Part shown: positions 15,901 through 24,253 of the stretch, piece by piece
How the letters are laid out: each line of letters begins with the position of its first letter
Numbering within the stretch: position 1 is the stretch's first letter
Source of the DNA: an uncultured Ignavibacteria bacterium
GTDB taxonomy: Bacteria > Bacteroidota > Ignavibacteria > SZUA-365
Assembly: GCA_913061095.1 (NCBI GenBank)
Contig: CAJXVM010000011.1
Location: 91,491 to 155,490 of the forward strand
DNA: 64,000 nucleotides
Reading direction: 5' to 3'
Notes under the pieces: generated by a model
The model's database searches: none
Told to the model about the DNA's origin: nothing
What the model saw: the letters and a program-made list of their open reading frames with translations, nothing else
Program-made: the position numbers and the translations under genes

Positions 15901-16039
15901 AATATACGATTTCCCGCTTACGCGTGCAGGATTGTTTTTTTGCGATGCCGTTCCTCCTGCGGAGGGAACTGGCGGCCAGGGCAGGCATTGACCTGCCGTA
16001 CCGGGAATCGATCACCCTGCCGGCATGTGTGCACGGACT

Positions 16040-16690
16040 CTACTCCGTCGATTCCGGTTTCGCCTTGCGCGTGAGGATGCTGTCGATAATGCCGTACTCG
16101 AGCGCCTCGTCGGGCATCATGTACTTGTCGCGGTCGGAATCCTGCGTGATTTCCTCAACCGTTTTTCCTGTGTGATGACCGATGATCTTGTAGAGCTGCT
16201 CGCGCGTGCGCATCATCTCGCGCGTGTAGATTTCGATGTCGGCCGCCTGTCCCTGCGTGCCGCCCATCGGCTGATGAATCATGATGCGGGAGTGCGGCAG
16301 CGCGATGCGCTTCTTCTCCGAACCGCCGGCGAGGATGATGGCGCCCATGCTCGCCGCCAGGCCGATGCAGATGGTCGAAACATCGGAGCGGATGTACTGC
16401 ATGGTGTCGTAAATCGCGAGTCCGGCCGAGACGCTGCCGCCCGGACTGTTGATGTACAGGTAGATATCCTTTTCGGGATCCTCGGATTCGAGGAAGAGCA
16501 GCTGCGCCACGATGAGGCTGGCGATATGGTCGTCGATCGGTGTTCCGAGGAAAACGATGCGTTCGCGCAGGAGGCGGGAAAAGATATCCCAGCTCCGCTC
16601 GCCGCGTCCCGTCTGTTCGACCACCACGGGGATCAACTGATCATACGGGGGGATGGATGTGCTGGACATGTCGGGATGCTTGTCGGTCAT
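16040..16690 (-). CDS. clpP: ATP-dependent Clp protease proteolytic subunit
   Basis: 216 residues. ClpP forms the double-heptamer proteolytic chamber fed by ClpX or ClpC. The serine-protease triad is intact: Ser114 in GLAASMGA, His139 in MIHQP and Asp184 in [16 protein letters not shown] forms part of the oxyanion region. I chose ATG 16690, which has AAGGA at the right distance; a longer frame begins at 16717. It lies downstream of tig on the same strand, the common tig-clpP order. The window has clpC further right (38937), a natural partner ATPase; clpX is not seen. Confidence 0.97.
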   Translation of the reverse strand: MTDKHPDMSSTSIPPYDQLIPVVVEQTGRGERSWDIFSRLLRERIVFLGTPIDDHIASLIVAQLLFLESEDPEKDIYLYINSPGGSVSAGLAIYDTMQYIRSDVSTICIGLAASMGAIILAGGSEKKRIALPHSRIMIHQPMGGTQGQAADIEIYTREMMRTREQLYKIIGHHTGKTVEEITQDSDRDKYMMPDEALEYGIIDSILTRKAKPESTE

Positions 16691-16762
16691 TGATTGTCCT
16701 TGTTCTCTATGATTCAAACCTGTTGTCGGATCTGAAGCGACAGTTGGCGCGGGACGATGGTT

Positions 16763-16783
16763 GAGCCGTTGGCTCGGCCCTAC
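16763..16783. repeat. short palindromic repeat, copy 1
   Basis: GAGCC-GTT-GGCTC hairpin followed by GGCCCTAC. A 21-base copy with one mismatch lies at 31842-31862. This copy overlaps the stop codon of tig. Confidence 0.7.
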
Positions 16784-18147
16784 GGTTTGATGTCGTCCTC
16801 TTCCTGTTCGTGTTCGTGGTCGTGCTCCTGCTCGTGCTCCTCCACATCGGCGAAGGTCATGGGACTCATGCCGGTCTTGGAGATGTCGTTGTCGTCGACC
16901 TCCTTGATTTCCGACTCTGCCCGCAGGAGATCCATGAGTTTTTCGACGAGGATGGTCTGCGTGTACTGCGGCGAGCTCTTGTAGAACTCGATCAGGCGCT
17001 CCTTGTCGATGCCCATGGCGGCACTGTCGCGTTCGGCCTTCTCCTCAACATCGGCATCCTCCAGTTTGATTCCCTCCTGCTCGATGATGCTGTCGCGGAG
17101 GTACATCCACTTGGCCGTGAATTCCGCTTCCTCGCGGCGGGACTCCCGGTACTGCTCGAGATCGAAATCCGGCGGAAATTCCTTGCCCGGCTGCCGCTCC
17201 TGCACCTGCTTGACCAGGTCGTCGAGCACCATGTTGACCATGCCCTCGGGCACGGCGAAGGGATTGCGCTTGACCAGCTCCGCGACGATGTCGTTGTCGA
17301 GCTGCTGCTGATAGCGGTTCTCCCACATCTCCTCGAGCTTGGTGCGGATCAGCTGGCGCAGTTCCAGCACGGTTTTTGCCTCGCCGTTGGAGACGCGGTC
17401 GGCGAAGGCGTCGTCGACCTCGGGGAGGGTCACTTTCTCGACGGATTTCACCTTGATATGCGCGTGTTCGGTGTGCTCGTGATCGCCGTGTTCATGCGTG
17501 AGCTCGACGTCCTTCTCCTCGCCCGCTTTCATGTTGTACAGCTCGGCGATGAGGTCGCGGTTCATGTTCTCGTCGTCCAGCTCAACCTTCATGTTCTCGT
17601 TGCGCTGGCCGGGTTTGGGATTGCCGTTTTCGTCGAGCATCTGGATGTCGACGGTGACCAGGTGGTTCTCGTCGTCGGCCTGCTCCACGGTGTCGAGGAT
17701 GCGCTGGGACTTCTGCAGTCCCCGCAGCTCGTCGTCCACTTCGTCGTCGGTCACCTCATGCGTAAGGCGCTCGGCCTGGATGCCTTTGTAGTCCGACGCG
17801 GTCACCTCGGGTTCGGTGTCATAGGCGACCTTGATCGTGAGCTGTTCGCCCGGCTTGTAGTCGAGGTCGTGCAGCACCGGCTGTCCGATCGGCTTGATAT
17901 CGCGCTCTTCGATAGCTTCGCGGAAGAACTCGTTCGAGAGCTTTTCGATCACCTGATGATCGATGGCCTCGCCGAAGCGCTTCTTGATGATCTGCAGCGG
18001 CACGCGTCCCCTGCGGAACCCGGGGATGACGATATTCTTCGCTTCCTCGCGGTACGCTTTCTCGAAGTGCGGGCGCAGCTCCTCGTAAGGGACGATGATT
18101 TCGATTTCGTGGGAGACGTCTGTTTTCGAATTGATAAGGACTTCCAA
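16780..18147 (-). CDS. tig: trigger factor with histidine-rich segments
   Basis: Ribosome-bound chaperone and prolyl isomerase that meets nascent chains. 455 residues, near the family norm. The ribosome-docking signature GFRRGRVP is at residues about 44-51, followed by the PPIase domain and helical C-terminal arms. Unusual features are a His/Glu cluster in the middle (around HEHGDHEH) and a C-terminal tail rich in His and Glu ([14 protein letters not shown]), which could bind metal ions. The start is TTG 18147, preceded by AAGGAG; no ATG fits, and a longer frame would run through the tRNA-Leu gene. clpP follows downstream. Confidence 0.95.
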   Translation of the reverse strand: MEVLINSKTDVSHEIEIIVPYEELRPHFEKAYREEAKNIVIPGFRRGRVPLQIIKKRFGEAIDHQVIEKLSNEFFREAIEERDIKPIGQPVLHDLDYKPGEQLTIKVAYDTEPEVTASDYKGIQAERLTHEVTDDEVDDELRGLQKSQRILDTVEQADDENHLVTVDIQMLDENGNPKPGQRNENMKVELDDENMNRDLIAELYNMKAGEEKDVELTHEHGDHEHTEHAHIKVKSVEKVTLPEVDDAFADRVSNGEAKTVLELRQLIRTKLEEMWENRYQQQLDNDIVAELVKRNPFAVPEGMVNMVLDDLVKQVQERQPGKEFPPDFDLEQYRESRREEAEFTAKWMYLRDSIIEQEGIKLEDADVEEKAERDSAAMGIDKERLIEFYKSSPQYTQTILVEKLMDLLRAESEIKEVDDNDISKTGMSPMTFADVEEHEQEHDHEHEQEEDDIKP

Positions 18148-18181
18148 GAATGACTCCTTGCGTTTCGATTCTGTGATTGAG

Positions 18182-18265
18182 TGCGAATGGGGGGACTCGA
18201 ACCCCCACGGGACTGAGCCCACTAGATCCTAAGTCTAGCGCGTATGCCAATTTCGCCACATTCGC
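18182..18265 (-). tRNA. tRNA-Leu (UAG)
   Basis: The minus strand folds into a long-variable-arm tRNA: acceptor GCGAATG/CATTCGC, D-arm, anticodon loop CTTAGGA with anticodon UAG, a type II variable arm, and the T-arm GGGGGTTCGAGTCCCCC. Discriminator is A and CCA is not encoded. It is read in the same direction as tig, whose start lies 34 bases further on. Confidence 0.95.
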
Positions 18266-18515
18266 GGGTGCGGGTAACTCGTTTCGTGGCTGTCTGTTAC
18301 AGCGATACTCCGGGGAGATGATCGACTGCAATCCTGGAGGCGATCACAGGCCAAATTTGACTAAAACCAGGTGCGAGTCACCGCTTCAAACACGCTGGAT
18401 TTTTGGTCTCGCATGCTTGACTAATTCGTCCGACTCAGGTTCAATCGGATCAGACGAATCAAGGTAAAATACGGGATTTTCGGGTGGAGACAAAGGAAGG
18501 AATTATATCCTGGCA
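18266..18515. other. 250-base gap without a convincing gene
   Basis: No protein frame of note. A frame of about 33 codons begins at ATG in the stop region of the next gene (TGATG) but matches nothing I recognise; in particular no HEPN-like sequence is seen. An imperfect inverted repeat, ATTCGTC (18424-18430) with GACGAAT (18453-18459), may form a hairpin. Confidence 0.5.
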
Positions 18516-18806
18516 TCACGCATAGACAGCCTCCCGTGTGATGCGAGGCTTGAGACGGGGTTTGATGCTTTCGAGCAGAACCAGGTCAACTTCTCGGCCG
18601 ATTAATCTTTCAAGGTGGAACTTCAGGTCCATATACTTGTCGAAGGTCGGATGCTCCATATCCACGACGATATCGATATCGCTCTCCGAGGTATCATCTC
18701 CTCGCAGCATCGAACCAAACAGTCCAATGCGTCTGACGGAAAACCTTTTCTCAAATTCCCCCTTGCTCGATCGCAAGAGGTCTAGTATTTGCGCTCTCTT
18801 CATCAT
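18516..18806 (-). CDS. MNT-type minimal nucleotidyltransferase (antitoxin-like)
   Basis: 96 residues from ATG 18806 (ATG 18803 is equally possible; a GTG at 18860 would add an unlikely leader). It has the pol-beta superfamily signature GLFGS followed by SDIDIVV, that is GS and DxD, needed for nucleotide transfer. Members of this family usually pair with a HEPN toxin and act by AMPylating or capping it. No HEPN gene is visible on either side, so this copy is an orphan or the remains of a pair. It lies in the accessory stretch beside other nucleotidyltransferase genes. Confidence 0.85.
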   Translation of the reverse strand: MMKRAQILDLLRSSKGEFEKRFSVRRIGLFGSMLRGDDTSESDIDIVVDMEHPTFDKYMDLKFHLERLIGREVDLVLLESIKPRLKPRITREAVYA

Positions 18807-18884
18807 GTCTTCAGAAACCGAGAGGTTGTCGTTAGGAGAAAGATACAAGATGTTTTTCACACATCCGTCATCTCATCCCCGGAC

Positions 18885-19460
18885 TCAACGTCCTCCGGTC
18901 AGCGCGATCATCCGTGTCGCCTGTGCGCCATTGGCGGAGACGGCTCGGAGCAGGTACACACCGGTTGGCAGTCGCAGCGCACCGAGGTCAATCAGTACCG
19001 GTGATGCGGTTTCTGCATATCGCGTCAGTCGCTCCCGTCCCAGCAGGTCATGCAGGGTGAGGCGGCAGCTTCCGCCCGCTTCCCCACCGATACGGACATG
19101 CAACCACGCTCCCGCTGCAACCGGCTGCGGCCAGGCGTCGAGGGTGAGCGCTCCCGGTGCGGCTGGCGACTCGATACCCGTGCTCTTGCGAATGACATAC
19201 GTGATCGCGACGTGACGATCCGTCGGTGTTGTGGCGAACAGCAGATCTGCGCCATGGGCTCCTGCATCCAGCAATGTGCTGTTCGGTTGTACGGAGATCT
19301 GTGTGGACTGGCTGCCGCTGGTCGGTTGCGCATCCAGCCACCATTCCGATGGCTGTGCCGTCCATGGCATGGCGCGTCCCCCACCCGTCCATAACTGCAG
19401 GTGCTGTTCTGCTGGTATCGCACTGCCGCGTTCGGCCTCAAAACGCAAGTGGTCATCTCC
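18885..19460 (-). pseudogene. C-terminal fragment of a type IX-secreted protein
   Basis: About 190 codons in one frame ending in a type A sorting domain: LTLHDLLGRE, a Pro-containing strand near LPTGVYLL and a final RMIALTGGR. The start of the protein is missing. The frame closes upstream with a TGA (near 19490) inside the nucleotidyltransferase fragment. No signal peptide or cargo domain exists, so the piece cannot be exported. It looks like the left-over tail of a larger gene joined to a foreign 5' part by deletion. The breakpoint is near 19457. Confidence 0.7.
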
Positions 19461-19624
19461 GGCCGATTCCTGGCCTGTACGTCGACTTCAATGGATGTCC
19501 GCAGGGCTTCTGGAGCATCTGGATAACTCCCGAGGATCGCCTGCGAACCGAAGATGAGCAATTCCGTATCACCGGAGACATCGCACGCCGCACGAATCGC
19601 ATGTTCGAGCTGGTCATACCTCAT
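19457..19624 (-). pseudogene. truncated nucleotidyltransferase (DUF6036/AbiEii-like), 5' part only
   Basis: The first 56 codons match the start of a nucleotidyltransferase family that I recognise from the segments LIFGSQAILG and PDAPEALRTSIEVDV. After RNRPE the frame continues into sequence that, in another frame, is the tail of a secreted protein. The start ATG overlaps the stop of the HTH-nucleotidyltransferase gene by four bases (ATGA), the coupling expected of an intact two-gene system. The catalytic second half is absent, so the product should be inactive. The long nominal frame (to 19025) is mostly out-of-frame sorting-domain DNA. Confidence 0.7.
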
Positions 19625-20544
19625 GGCGCGAGCTCCGTCTTTTCATCAAGAAAGCGCAGTTCTGCATCGGTCAGGACAGAATAAAAGGGTATGCTTCGAC
19701 GCAGTCGCAACGCGCGTTGGCTGTCCGAGGTCAGGAGATCTTTCAACTGCGCTGTCGAGTATGACTCGAGAAGCTGCCTCCATTCCTTGAGGTCCCGGTC
19801 CGCCATTCCCTGTCCTTCCTTCAACAGGCGGTCCAGGTATCGGAGCGCACGTTTTCTCAGTGTTGGATCACGTTCCAGCATGCCGGCGAGCACACGCGCC
19901 ACCCTGTGCGATTGCTTCTCGGAATCGGCCCGGGTGCGTAGTTGCAGAGAATGATCGGTTCCGACGTTCTCCCCGGATGTCCACAGCACGATCGCATCCA
20001 CGGGGATTTCAGGCCGATCAGCGCGTGTATACACATGGAGTTCCACGACGATATTCCACTCTTTCTCGATGTTCATCACCCTGCTGCGAATCTCGTCCGA
20101 AATCCGACTCACAGCCGTTACCGAGACAACGAGATCGATATCCACGGTACGGTTGCTTCCTGCCGGCCAACTCCGGATCCATGCCTCGCGTGTTTCCGGC
20201 AGTTCTATCACTGAACGCAGAGAATGCAGCAGATCCTGATACTGTTCATGTTCCCGTTCAAACAGCTCGCGAAGAAGAGGGAGGAAAGGATTCCCCTGCA
20301 CGAGTCCGAACTTGATTGCGCGACCGCTCCCCACCTTGATGACGACACCGGCCTGTTCAAGGGATTCCAAAGCTTTCCTGGCACCGGGATGTGAAAGACC
20401 GGCGATCCTGGCGGCATCCGTCACGCTGACCACGTCGCCAAGATCAAACAACAAAACCCGCAGCAAGCGGATGTGCGCAGGTGCCGCAAGGATGTCGTCA
20501 AGCGGATATCGGAGGATATTTTTCGAAATTCTCGGCGGACGCAT
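19621..20544 (-). CDS. HTH plus nucleotidyltransferase-like regulator of a two-gene toxin-antitoxin-like system
   Basis: 307 residues. The N-terminal 80 residues form a winged helix (VSVTDAARIAGLSHPGARKALESLEQAGVV). The middle has a nucleotidyltransferase-fold signature with DIDLVV, and the C-terminal part is helical and charged. In related loci such a protein is encoded just ahead of a DUF6036-type nucleotidyltransferase, and the pair behaves like an antitoxin/toxin or defence module. Here the partner begins with an ATGA overlap but is truncated. An almost perfect inverted repeat (20570-20597) lies 26 bases upstream of the start and may be its own operator. Exact biochemical role unknown. 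Confidence 0.72.
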   Translation of the reverse strand: MRPPRISKNILRYPLDDILAAPAHIRLLRVLLFDLGDVVSVTDAARIAGLSHPGARKALESLEQAGVVIKVGSGRAIKFGLVQGNPFLPLLRELFEREHEQYQDLLHSLRSVIELPETREAWIRSWPAGSNRTVDIDLVVSVTAVSRISDEIRSRVMNIEKEWNIVVELHVYTRADRPEIPVDAIVLWTSGENVGTDHSLQLRTRADSEKQSHRVARVLAGMLERDPTLRKRALRYLDRLLKEGQGMADRDLKEWRQLLESYSTAQLKDLLTSDSQRALRLRRSIPFYSVLTDAELRFLDEKTELAP

Positions 20545-20569
20545 CAGACATCATCAGATCATTTAAGAT

Positions 20570-20597
20570 ACTATAGTTACTAATAAGTAAATATAGT
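20570..20597. promoter_or_regulatory. 28-base inverted repeat, likely operator
   Basis: ACTATAGTTACT (20570-20581) faces AAGTAAATATAGT (20585-20597), 11 of 12 positions symmetric about a short AT centre. It sits in an AT-rich spot just upstream of a winged-helix protein gene on the minus strand, where an autorepressor would bind. Confidence 0.55.
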
Positions 20598-20779
20598 TTC
20601 ATTGCTTGAGAATGTCAATCCCGATCCTGTGATCACGCGAGTTCCCGGTAAACCGCATCCACTTGACGAACCTTCCCCTTTTTAGTCAAGTTCGCCGGAA
20701 ATCCGGCTACATGAAAGTTTAATCAACGACTGTTTGCAGGTCATTGGGCGATGGTTCCTATATCCATGATGCTCCCGGC

Positions 20780-22018
20780 TTACATCTCCCAGAGCATCCG
20801 GATTGGCACGGCGAACAATCGCTCACCAAATGCGGCGATCTGTTCACCGTCATACAGAATTACTCCGGCGGTGAATCGATCTCCATTCGCTGCCTCAAGT
20901 TTCTTCAGTCCGCGGAAGTCCCTTGCGGCGACCGACGCGGCAGCTTTCACTTCGATCCCGACCACGGACGCATAGCTCTGCTCCATGACGATGTCGACCT
21001 CCACCCCGTCTTTTGTCCTGAAATGCGTAAAGGCCACCGGCGCTTCATACCAGCTGGCCTGCCGTTGCAGTTCCTGGAACACAAAGGTCTCCAGCAGCTG
21101 TCCGTAAAGCACACGATCGCGCTGCAGCGTATCAACCGTCGCCCCCAGCAGGGATGACGCGAGGCCGGTATCGGTGACATGCAGCTTCGGGGTCTTGATC
21201 AGCCGCCGCAGGTGATTCACATGCCAGGGCGAAAGATGCTCGATGAGAAAGATGCGCTCCAGCAATGTCACGTAATCCTGTATCGTCGGCCTGCTGAGGT
21301 GAAATGCGCTGGCGATTTCGGAGATATTGACAAGATGCGCCGTTTGTCCCGCCGCGAGACGCAGGAGACGTGGGAGAGCATCAAGAGAGCTGATTCGCGC
21401 CAGTGCGCGCACATCTCGCTGCACGATTGTCTCGACAAAATTCCTGTACCAGGCATGTTTCCGATGGTACGATGGCCTGTCGATCGCCGCGGGGAAACCG
21501 CCGGACACGATGCGCTCCGCAAGACCGCTGCCCAATCGGTCGCAACGAACTGACAATGTGAAATCAGCGCTGAAAACCTGGTCCAGGAACTGCGAGGGTC
21601 GCTGAAGCAACTCGTCCTGCGAGAGTGGATGCAGTCGCAGGATCTCCATGCGACCCGCGAGGGAATCGGAAAGATCGGGGAGGAGAAGGATGTTTGTCGA
21701 ACCGGTAAGGATAAACCGGCCCGGCATGCGTTCACGGTCTATCTCGGATTTGAGCGGAAAGAAAATCTCCGGCACACGCTGCACCTCATCAATGATGACG
21801 CGCTCCGGCAGATTCAGCACAAAACCTGTTGGATCGTGCTGAGCGGCCTCACGCACCACCTCATCATCAAACGTGACGTACGTGTAGCCTTTCTCGGAAG
21901 CAATCATTCTTGCAAGTGTGGTTTTACCGCATTGCCGGGGTCCATGCAGCAAAATCACGGGCGAATCCGCCAACGCTTCCTCTACCCTCCTCATCGCAAA
22001 TCGGCGGAGTAACTCCAT
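20780..22018 (-). CDS. AAA+ ATPase with DUF4143 nuclease-like C-terminus
   Basis: 412 residues from ATG 22018, 16-18 codons inside a longer frame whose extension is not family-like. Walker A GPRQCGKTT (residues 26-34) and Walker B IIDEVQ are intact, with the sensor segment FILTGSTN. The DUF4143 part carries the PD-(D/E)xK-like pattern VEVDIVME...GIEVKAA near the end. These stand-alone ATPases are common in accessory regions of bacteria and archaea; their role is not settled (DNA-related, sometimes seen with toxin-antitoxin genes). The codon frame is open and all motifs remain, so it is probably functional. Confidence 0.9.
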   Translation of the reverse strand: MELLRRFAMRRVEEALADSPVILLHGPRQCGKTTLARMIASEKGYTYVTFDDEVVREAAQHDPTGFVLNLPERVIIDEVQRVPEIFFPLKSEIDRERMPGRFILTGSTNILLLPDLSDSLAGRMEILRLHPLSQDELLQRPSQFLDQVFSADFTLSVRCDRLGSGLAERIVSGGFPAAIDRPSYHRKHAWYRNFVETIVQRDVRALARISSLDALPRLLRLAAGQTAHLVNISEIASAFHLSRPTIQDYVTLLERIFLIEHLSPWHVNHLRRLIKTPKLHVTDTGLASSLLGATVDTLQRDRVLYGQLLETFVFQELQRQASWYEAPVAFTHFRTKDGVEVDIVMEQSYASVVGIEVKAAASVAARDFRGLKKLEAANGDRFTAGVILYDGEQIAAFGERLFAVPIRMLWEM

Positions 22019-22130
22019 GTCTATCCGGCAGCCGTGAATCCAACAGTCATAGATACAAAATACTGCGGCCAAATGAAAGGTTGCGGTGCGTCTGATTGCA
22101 ATGTTACACAGCGTCCAAATGCAAATTGAT
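22019..22130. other. short gap upstream of the DUF4143 ATPase
   Basis: No gene seen. It should hold the promoter of the leftward ATPase gene; no convincing consensus was found. Confidence 0.4.
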
Positions 22131-22533
22131 TCACAGATGCAGCAGATGCTTTACAAAAATGCGATCATTGATGGAGATGACTGCCGTGTAGCTCCCCTGG
22201 CAGCACGGCAGTGAGATCGATGCTCCCGGAGATGCTTCCGTCAGTATGTACGGTGACCGCCTTCTCCTTGACGAACGTGCCATCGGAGACATACAGTCTG
22301 AGTCTGCCTTGCGTTGCGCTGCGGATAATTTGCAGCCGTCCGGTCAGCTCGGCGCGACGGCCATGGAGTCGATACGCGAGATGAGCGTCTCCTCGCACTG
22401 GCAGATTTCCACCACGAATCCGTCCTGCGTCACCGTGTCCGGACAGCCTCGCGGAAGTGATACACACCCGGGCGGAGGAATCCCACGCTGCCGGGACCCT
22501 CTCCTCATGGCGCACACTCAGAGAATCAGGCAA
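22131..22533 (-). pseudogene. frameshifted remnant of a type IX-secreted protein C-terminus
   Basis: Three reading frames in succession give the pieces of one sorting domain. One frame carries TQDGFVVEICQ and ends at a TGA near 22348. The next carries GRLQIIRS, GRLRLYVSDG and GSIDLTAVLPG. A third, reached by dropping one G from GGGG near 22199, continues as SYTAVISIND and ends VKHLLHL at TGA 22131-22133. This is the usual strand order and end of a type A sorting domain. At least two frameshifts disable it, unless they are sequencing errors in G-runs. Together with the fragment at 18885 it shows repeated decay of secreted-protein genes here. Confidence 0.55.
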
Positions 22534-22764
22534 TACATCAGCAGGATCATTCTACCCGCACGTCATTGTCTCCGCATATATTGCATGTGTTCAGCAGGGA
22601 AAAACAGCCACCATGACCATTCAGGAGAAATTGCATTGTCCGATTGGAAGCAAGACGAATTGCATATGATCGCCGAGACAGACGACCTCCATATCGCCCC
22701 CTTCCGGGAGGATGGGCAGGCATGAAGCAGACACATGTTTCACAACTGACAGGAGACAACGACC
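22534..22764. other. gap upstream of the cupin gene
   Basis: I see no gene that I would support. A rightward frame runs through it but shows no family resemblance. The last 20 bases hold the ribosome site (AGGAGA) of the cupin gene. Confidence 0.4.
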
Positions 22765-23271
22765 ATGGAATATATTGCAGGAATGATCACGATCATGCTT
22801 TTTACCGCGATGGTATTCTCCGGCTCGGAGGATGGATCCGCAGGCGGGGAGTCCAACGGTGACGAAAAGGAACAGGTGGTATTCAGGGAGGAAGAACAGA
22901 AATCCTTCAAAGGTCCGGAGGAATGGTTCACCGGCGACGTGCAGGTGGATTTGATGTTTCCGGACAACGAAACTGCGCACTATTCCGGAGCGCGGGTGAC
23001 CTTCCAGCCCGGCGCCAGAACGGCCTGGCATCTGCATCCCGCGGGACAGCATCTGGTCGTCACTGCGGGTGTCGGACTCACCGGCACGCGCGACGGAACG
23101 ATTTTGCAATTCAATGCCGGTGATGTCATCTGGTGTCCGGCCGGAATCGACCACTGGCACGGCGCCACGCCGGACTCACCAATGACGCACGTGGCTCTCA
23201 CGGGCGTTCTCCAAGGTGAAAATGTTATCTGGAAGGAAAAGGTCACTGATGAACAGTATTCGGGAAGATGA
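22765..23271 (+). CDS. cupin protein, (R)-mandelonitrile-lyase-like family
   Basis: 168 residues. After a hydrophobic N-terminus (residues 1-20, a probable signal or anchor) and an acidic linker comes a complete single-domain cupin. The metal-ligand pattern is visible: His89, His91, Gln95 and His130 (AWHLHPAGQ, DHWHGATP). The sequence follows the small Mn-dependent cupins related to the hydroxynitrile lyase of Granulicella and to carboxymuconolactone decarboxylase partners (ETAHYSGARVTF, WCPAGIDHWHG, THVALTG). The real substrate is unknown; homologues often sit beside aldehyde or quinone redox enzymes, as here. An N-terminal export signal is unusual for the family. Confidence 0.88.
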   Translation: MEYIAGMITIMLFTAMVFSGSEDGSAGGESNGDEKEQVVFREEEQKSFKGPEEWFTGDVQVDLMFPDNETAHYSGARVTFQPGARTAWHLHPAGQHLVVTAGVGLTGTRDGTILQFNAGDVIWCPAGIDHWHGATPDSPMTHVALTGVLQGENVIWKEKVTDEQYSGR

Positions 23272-23347
23272 CAAGGAGAACTGTCGAATAGAGACCTGCA
23301 TCCTGACGGTGCCTTTTACATTGCGGCCGGACTGGCCGTGGATTCCA

Positions 23348-24253
23348 TCAGCCGGGATGCCCGGCCTGTCGCATCGAGGAAATGTCCTTGACGGGAGGAG
23401 CGCCGAACAGCCGGCTGTACTCACGGCTGAATTGCGAGGGACTCTCGTACCCCACCTGAAAGGCGGCGCTTGCGGCATCGATCCGGTCGATGAGCATGAG
23501 CCTTCGTGCTTCCTGGAGCCGAAGCCGCTTCTGATACTGAAGCGGACTCGAGGCGGTCATTGTTCGGAAGTGATGGTGGAAGGTCGACGAACTCATCCCT
23601 GCCCGCCGGGCGAGATCCTCAACCCGCAGCGGGTGCAGGTAGTTTTCCTTCAGCCACTCGATGGCGTGGGCCACCTGCTGACTCTGACTTCCCGCCGAGG
23701 CAATCTGCCGCAACCGAGCGCCCTGATCCCCGACGAGCAGCCGATAGATGATCTCACGCTGAATCGTCGGTGCGAGGATAGGAATTGCTTCTTCATCGTC
23801 CAGAAGTCCGACGAGACGTCTGAATGCGTCGATGAGGGCAGGTGTCATTTCGCCGGTGGTCATTCCGCGCCCTGACTTCTGCGCTCGCGGAGCGGGGAGA
23901 TTGCTGTCGACCATCATCCGGGAGACTTCGCGCAGATCGAGGACGAGTGTGAACCCGAGGTACGGTCTCTCCTTGCTCGCCTCATGGACCTGCACCACCG
24001 TGGGCAGGTGCACTGATGTCAGCAGGTAGTGCTGCGGATCGTACGCAAATACGTCCTCGCCCAGGAGCACCCGTTTCGCTCCCTGGGCGATGACGCAGAC
24101 ACTGGGCTCATGCATTCCGACGACAGCTTCGACCGGACTGTGCAGACGATACAGAGACAGCCCCGCGACGGCAGTCGACGGATCGCTGCGTCCTTCGGTC
24201 AACCGCGCGATACTGTTTTTCAGTTCGAGCTGTGTCTGTTCCATACGCTGCAT
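23348..24253 (-). CDS. AraC-family regulator (YqhC-like)
   Basis: 301 residues. An AraC-type N-terminal ligand domain (about 30-180, with SVCVIAQGAK and YDPQHYLL) is followed by two HTH motifs at about 205-290 (EDLARRAGMSSSTFHHHFR and AAFQVGYESPSQFSREYSR). The start ATG 24251-24253 shares one base with the stop of the alcohol dehydrogenase gene (TAATG), so the two are translated from one message. In E. coli the AraC protein YqhC activates yqhD in response to aldehydes; the same pairing here suggests the same logic, though in that case the regulator is divergent. Confidence 0.92.
   Translation of the reverse strand: MQRMEQTQLELKNSIARLTEGRSDPSTAVAGLSLYRLHSPVEAVVGMHEPSVCVIAQGAKRVLLGEDVFAYDPQHYLLTSVHLPTVVQVHEASKERPYLGFTLVLDLREVSRMMVDSNLPAPRAQKSGRGMTTGEMTPALIDAFRRLVGLLDDEEAIPILAPTIQREIIYRLLVGDQGARLRQIASAGSQSQQVAHAIEWLKENYLHPLRVEDLARRAGMSSSTFHHHFRTMTASSPLQYQKRLRLQEARRLMLIDRIDAASAAFQVGYESPSQFSREYSRLFGAPPVKDISSMRQAGHPG

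Noticed and set aside
22246..22725. Rightward frame of about 159 codons
   Set aside because: Composition is unlike coding DNA of the neighbours, no motif is recognised, and the opposite strand carries the sorting-domain remnant.
18182..22764. Integration of the accessory stretch at tRNA-Leu
   Set aside because: The accessory DNA lies on the 5' side of the tRNA, not the 3' end used by most integrases, and I found no second copy of the tRNA 3' end and no integrase gene.
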